Assembly (NCBI GenBank): GCA_937879875.1
Contig: CALFMN010000006.1
Span: 1-40,785, forward strand
Origin: an uncultured Chloroflexota bacterium
Lineage (GTDB): Bacteria > Chloroflexota > Dehalococcoidia > CAUJGQ01
Direction: 5' to 3'
Length of the DNA: 40,785 bases
In this document: positions 38,872-40,785 of the stretch, piece after piece
Position numbering within the stretch: the first letter of the stretch is position 1
Layout: each line of letters starts with the position of its first letter
Position numbers and translations under genes: made by a program
The notes under the pieces: generated by a model
The model's input: only the letters and a program-made list of their open reading frames with translations
Database searches by the model: none
What the model was told of the DNA's origin: nothing

Positions 38872-40230
38872 TCAGGCCGGCGGTTGCTCGAGCGTGAGCA
38901 CGGCGAGCGCCTCGCCTACCGCACCGTCTTGCTCGGGCAGCACGGTGCGCGGATCCAGCACCAGCCGGCCCTCCTCGATGCGCGCGACGATCGGCGGGTC
39001 GCGCCGGCGCAACTGGGCGGCCAGCAGATGCGGGCGGGCAGCATCGACGGCGAGGACGCTGCTCGCGATGCCCTCCTCCGGCAGGCTGCCGCCGCCGATC
39101 ATGGTGCGCGAGGAGCGCAGCGAACACGGCAGCGCGCAGACCGCCGCCCAGGCCGCGGCACGTGCCTCGATCTCAGCCGCCGGCGCGCCGATCATGCGCC
39201 AGATCGGAACTGTTTGCAGCGGGTCATCGGCAAGATAGTGCTGAAGTGTCGCGGCAAGGGCAGCGATGCTGGTTTTGTCCATGCGCAGGGCGCGCGCGAG
39301 CGGATGACGGCGCAGTTGCGCCACCAGCGCCGCCCGGCCGACCACGATACCTGCCTGCGGCCCGCCCAGCAGCTTGTCGCCGGAAAACGCGGCGAGATCG
39401 ACGCCGGCGGCGATGCTTTGCTGCACGGTCGGCTCCGGCAGCATGCCGAACTCGCGCGTGTCGAGCAGACAACCGCTGCCCAGATCGTCCAGCAGCAAGA
39501 CGCCGCGCTCGTGGGCGAGCCGCGCCAGTGCCTCGAGCGGCGGGAAAGCGGTGAAGCCGATCACACGGAAATTGCTGGCGTGGATGCGAAGGATGGCAGC
39601 GGTGCGCTCGCCGATCGCGTCGCTGAAGTCGCGCTCGTAGGTGCGGTTCGTCGTGCCGACCTCGACCAGCGTGGCGCCGCTCTGGCGCAGCACGTCGGGG
39701 ATGCGGAAGCCGCCGCCGATCTCGACCGCCTGGCCGCGGCTGACGATCACCTCGCGCCCCTGACAGAGGGCGCTGAGCATCAGCAGCAGCGCCGAGGCGT
39801 TATTGTTGACGGCGATGCCGGCCTCCGCGCCGGTGACACGGCGCAGCGGTTCCTCCAGGTGCGTGAAGCGGCTGCCGCGTTCACCCTCCTCCAGGTCGAA
39901 CTCCAGGTTGGAGTAGCCGGCGGCGACGGCCTGCATGGCCGCGATCGCACCCTCCGAGAGCGGCGCCCGGCCGAGATTGGTGTGGAGGATGACACCGGAC
40001 GCGTTGATCACGCCGCGGAGCGAGGGCGAGTGCAACCGCTCCAATATCTCCGCGCCGCGGCCGGCCAGTTCGTCCAGCGACGGCACAGGCCGGCCGGCCA
40101 GGAGCTGCTCGCGCGCCTCGGCCACGGCCTGGCGGGCGGCGGCCGTGCGCAGCGCTCCGCCCGGCGCCGCGCTCAGGCGCGGGTGCGCCAGCAGGCGATC
40201 CACCGAGGGCAGGTCGCGTGGAGATGCCAT
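38872..40230 (-). CDS. selA: L-seryl-tRNA(Sec) selenium transferase
   Basis: This is a 452-residue PLP enzyme that converts Ser-tRNA(Sec) to Sec-tRNA(Sec) with selenophosphate. The SelA N-terminal domain (LPSVDRLLAHPRL...) is followed by INASGVILHTNLGRAPL, a substrate/PLP-loop, VNNNASALLLML, LLLDDLGSGCLLD, and the PLP lysine in AFSGDKLLGGPQAGI (K286). Full length. No selB, selD or tRNA-Sec was seen in the window, so the rest of the pathway must be elsewhere. The start ATG 40230 is preceded by GAGCGGCGGC. A divergent class V aminotransferase begins 180 bases away. Confidence 0.92.
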   Translation of the reverse strand: MASPRDLPSVDRLLAHPRLSAAPGGALRTAAARQAVAEAREQLLAGRPVPSLDELAGRGAEILERLHSPSLRGVINASGVILHTNLGRAPLSEGAIAAMQAVAAGYSNLEFDLEEGERGSRFTHLEEPLRRVTGAEAGIAVNNNASALLLMLSALCQGREVIVSRGQAVEIGGGFRIPDVLRQSGATLVEVGTTNRTYERDFSDAIGERTAAILRIHASNFRVIGFTAFPPLEALARLAHERGVLLLDDLGSGCLLDTREFGMLPEPTVQQSIAAGVDLAAFSGDKLLGGPQAGIVVGRAALVAQLRRHPLARALRMDKTSIAALAATLQHYLADDPLQTVPIWRMIGAPAAEIEARAAAWAAVCALPCSLRSSRTMIGGGSLPEEGIASSVLAVDAARPHLLAAQLRRRDPPIVARIEEGRLVLDPRTVLPEQDGAVGEALAVLTLEQPPA

Positions 40231-40278
40231 GCCGCCGCTCGCAGCGGTCGCCGCTGCTGCCGGGCGGCGCCGACTGGC

Positions 40279-40284
40279 ATCGTA
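40279..40284 (-). promoter_or_regulatory. Candidate -10 box of selA
   Basis: The minus strand reads TGCTACGAT, an extended -10 about 49 bases before ATG 40230. No clear -35. Confidence 0.35.
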
Positions 40285-40312
40285 GCATGGGGCGGCCTTC
40301 GCGTTTGCGCGT

Positions 40313-40342
40313 TTGATCGTCGCCGTTGCAGCCGCCTATCAT
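40313..40342 (+). promoter_or_regulatory. Candidate promoter of the aminotransferase gene
   Basis: TTGATC (40313-40318), 18 bases, then TATCAT (40337-40342). The RNA start near 40349 gives a ~60-base leader to GTG 40411. Confidence 0.4.
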
Positions 40343-40410
40343 AGACGCAGAGCCGTCTTGTATCGCGCGGAGCGCGATGTCAGATGGACGGCTGGTGAGA
40401 GGAGTTGTTC

Positions 40411-40785
40411 GTGAACCTGCGCATCCCCGGTCCAACGCCGTGTCCGCCAGAGGTGCTGTCCGCGCTCGGTACGCAGATGGTCGATCACCGTGGCCCCGAG
40501 TTCGCCGCGGTGCTCGAGCGCGTGAGCAGCGGACTCAAACGGGCGTTCCGGACCGAGAACGATGTGCTGGTCATGACCTGCGCCGGCACCGGCGGGCTCG
40601 AAACCGCCGTCGTCAACACACTGTCGCCCGGCGAGCGGGTGCTGAGCGTCTCGATCGGCGAGTTCGGCAAGCGCTTCGCCGCGATTGCCGAGACCTACGG
40701 CGCCGCTGTCACGCGGCTTGAGTTCGAGCATGGCCAGGCCGCCGCCGCCACCAGGGTTGACGAGGCGCTGGCCAACGATCCGTCG
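40411..40785 (+). CDS. Class V aminotransferase, alanine-glyoxylate/serine-pyruvate type (3' end cut by window)
   Basis: The first 125 codons of the gene are present. GTG 40411 follows AGGAG. The start MNLRIPGPTPCPPEVLSALG, then MVDHRGPEFAAVLERVSSGLKRAF and the PLP-phosphate loop VMTCAGTGGLETAVVNTLSPGERVLSV, match alanine-glyoxylate, serine-glyoxylate and serine-pyruvate aminotransferases, which use PLP. The catalytic Lys lies beyond the window. Substrate pair cannot be decided from this part. Confidence 0.87.
   Translation, partial: MNLRIPGPTPCPPEVLSALGTQMVDHRGPEFAAVLERVSSGLKRAFRTENDVLVMTCAGTGGLETAVVNTLSPGERVLSVSIGEFGKRFAAIAETYGAAVTRLEFEHGQAAAATRVDEALANDPS

Noticed and set aside
38653..40785. 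tRNA-Sec or SECIS element near selA
   Set aside because: I saw no ~95-base long-arm tRNA with UCA anticodon and no in-frame TGA context in the visible genes.
1..40785. CRISPR arrays, insertion sequences, prophage
   Set aside because: No regularly spaced repeats, transposase, integrase or phage structural genes were found on either strand.

Overview
The window is a 40.8 kb, GC-rich, densely coding bacterial chromosome segment. No phage, plasmid, insertion sequence or CRISPR array was seen. The make-up suits a high-GC Chloroflexota-like soil or aquatic bacterium: single-membrane surface proteins with Pro/Thr linkers, several lipoproteins, two MoxR/VWA/transglutaminase-type clusters, HyuA/HyuB, SelA and family-5 ABC importers. 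This assignment is an inference from gene content, not a phylogenetic result.

Left part (1-11.25 kb). A plus-strand operon encodes a BatD-like anchor, two VWA proteins (BatA/BatB-like), a TPR lipoprotein (BatC-like) and FolC. It is followed on the minus strand by a six-helix membrane protein made of three repeats, which has a strong terminator and a leader holding a 16-codon Cys/His-rich ORF. The next minus operon is moxR, DUF58, transglutaminase-like membrane protein. The transglutaminase domain has lost all three catalytic residues.

Middle part (11.5-27.4 kb). The genes here are mostly single genes and short operons: a Tat-type M23 peptidase, a class III CoA-transferase, a variant histidine phosphatase, a double-LysM lipoprotein, HyuA/HyuB, a DUF952 gene with an apparent frameshift, LarE, MutY, an IscA/ErpA-type protein, an EVE protein, an operon of a small Cys4 protein, a DinB-fold protein and FolP, two NUDIX-type or small membrane genes, an inositol-monophosphatase-family enzyme and a Fur-family regulator. 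Three convergent gene pairs overlap at their 3' ends.

Right part (27.5-40.8 kb). A tRNA with a CAU anticodon resembles tRNA-Ile2. Then come a peptide-type ABC importer (binding protein and two permeases, no ATPase), a CoA-type NUDIX hydrolase, a secreted multidomain protein, RarA, MutS2, a winged-helix-like protein, SelA and the start of a class V aminotransferase. Two AT-rich islands with repeated ATAGC/GCTAT words lie upstream of rarA and of the winged-helix gene.

Across the window many intergenic spacers contain a -10 box of the form (TG)CTATAcT with little -35 sequence. In two cases (hyuA and rarA) the box sits six bases before the start codon, which predicts leaderless mRNAs. The points most worth checking are the triad-less transglutaminase protein, the Cys/His leader peptide with its tripled membrane protein, the leaderless promoters, the WhiB-spaced Cys4 protein and the ATAGC islands.
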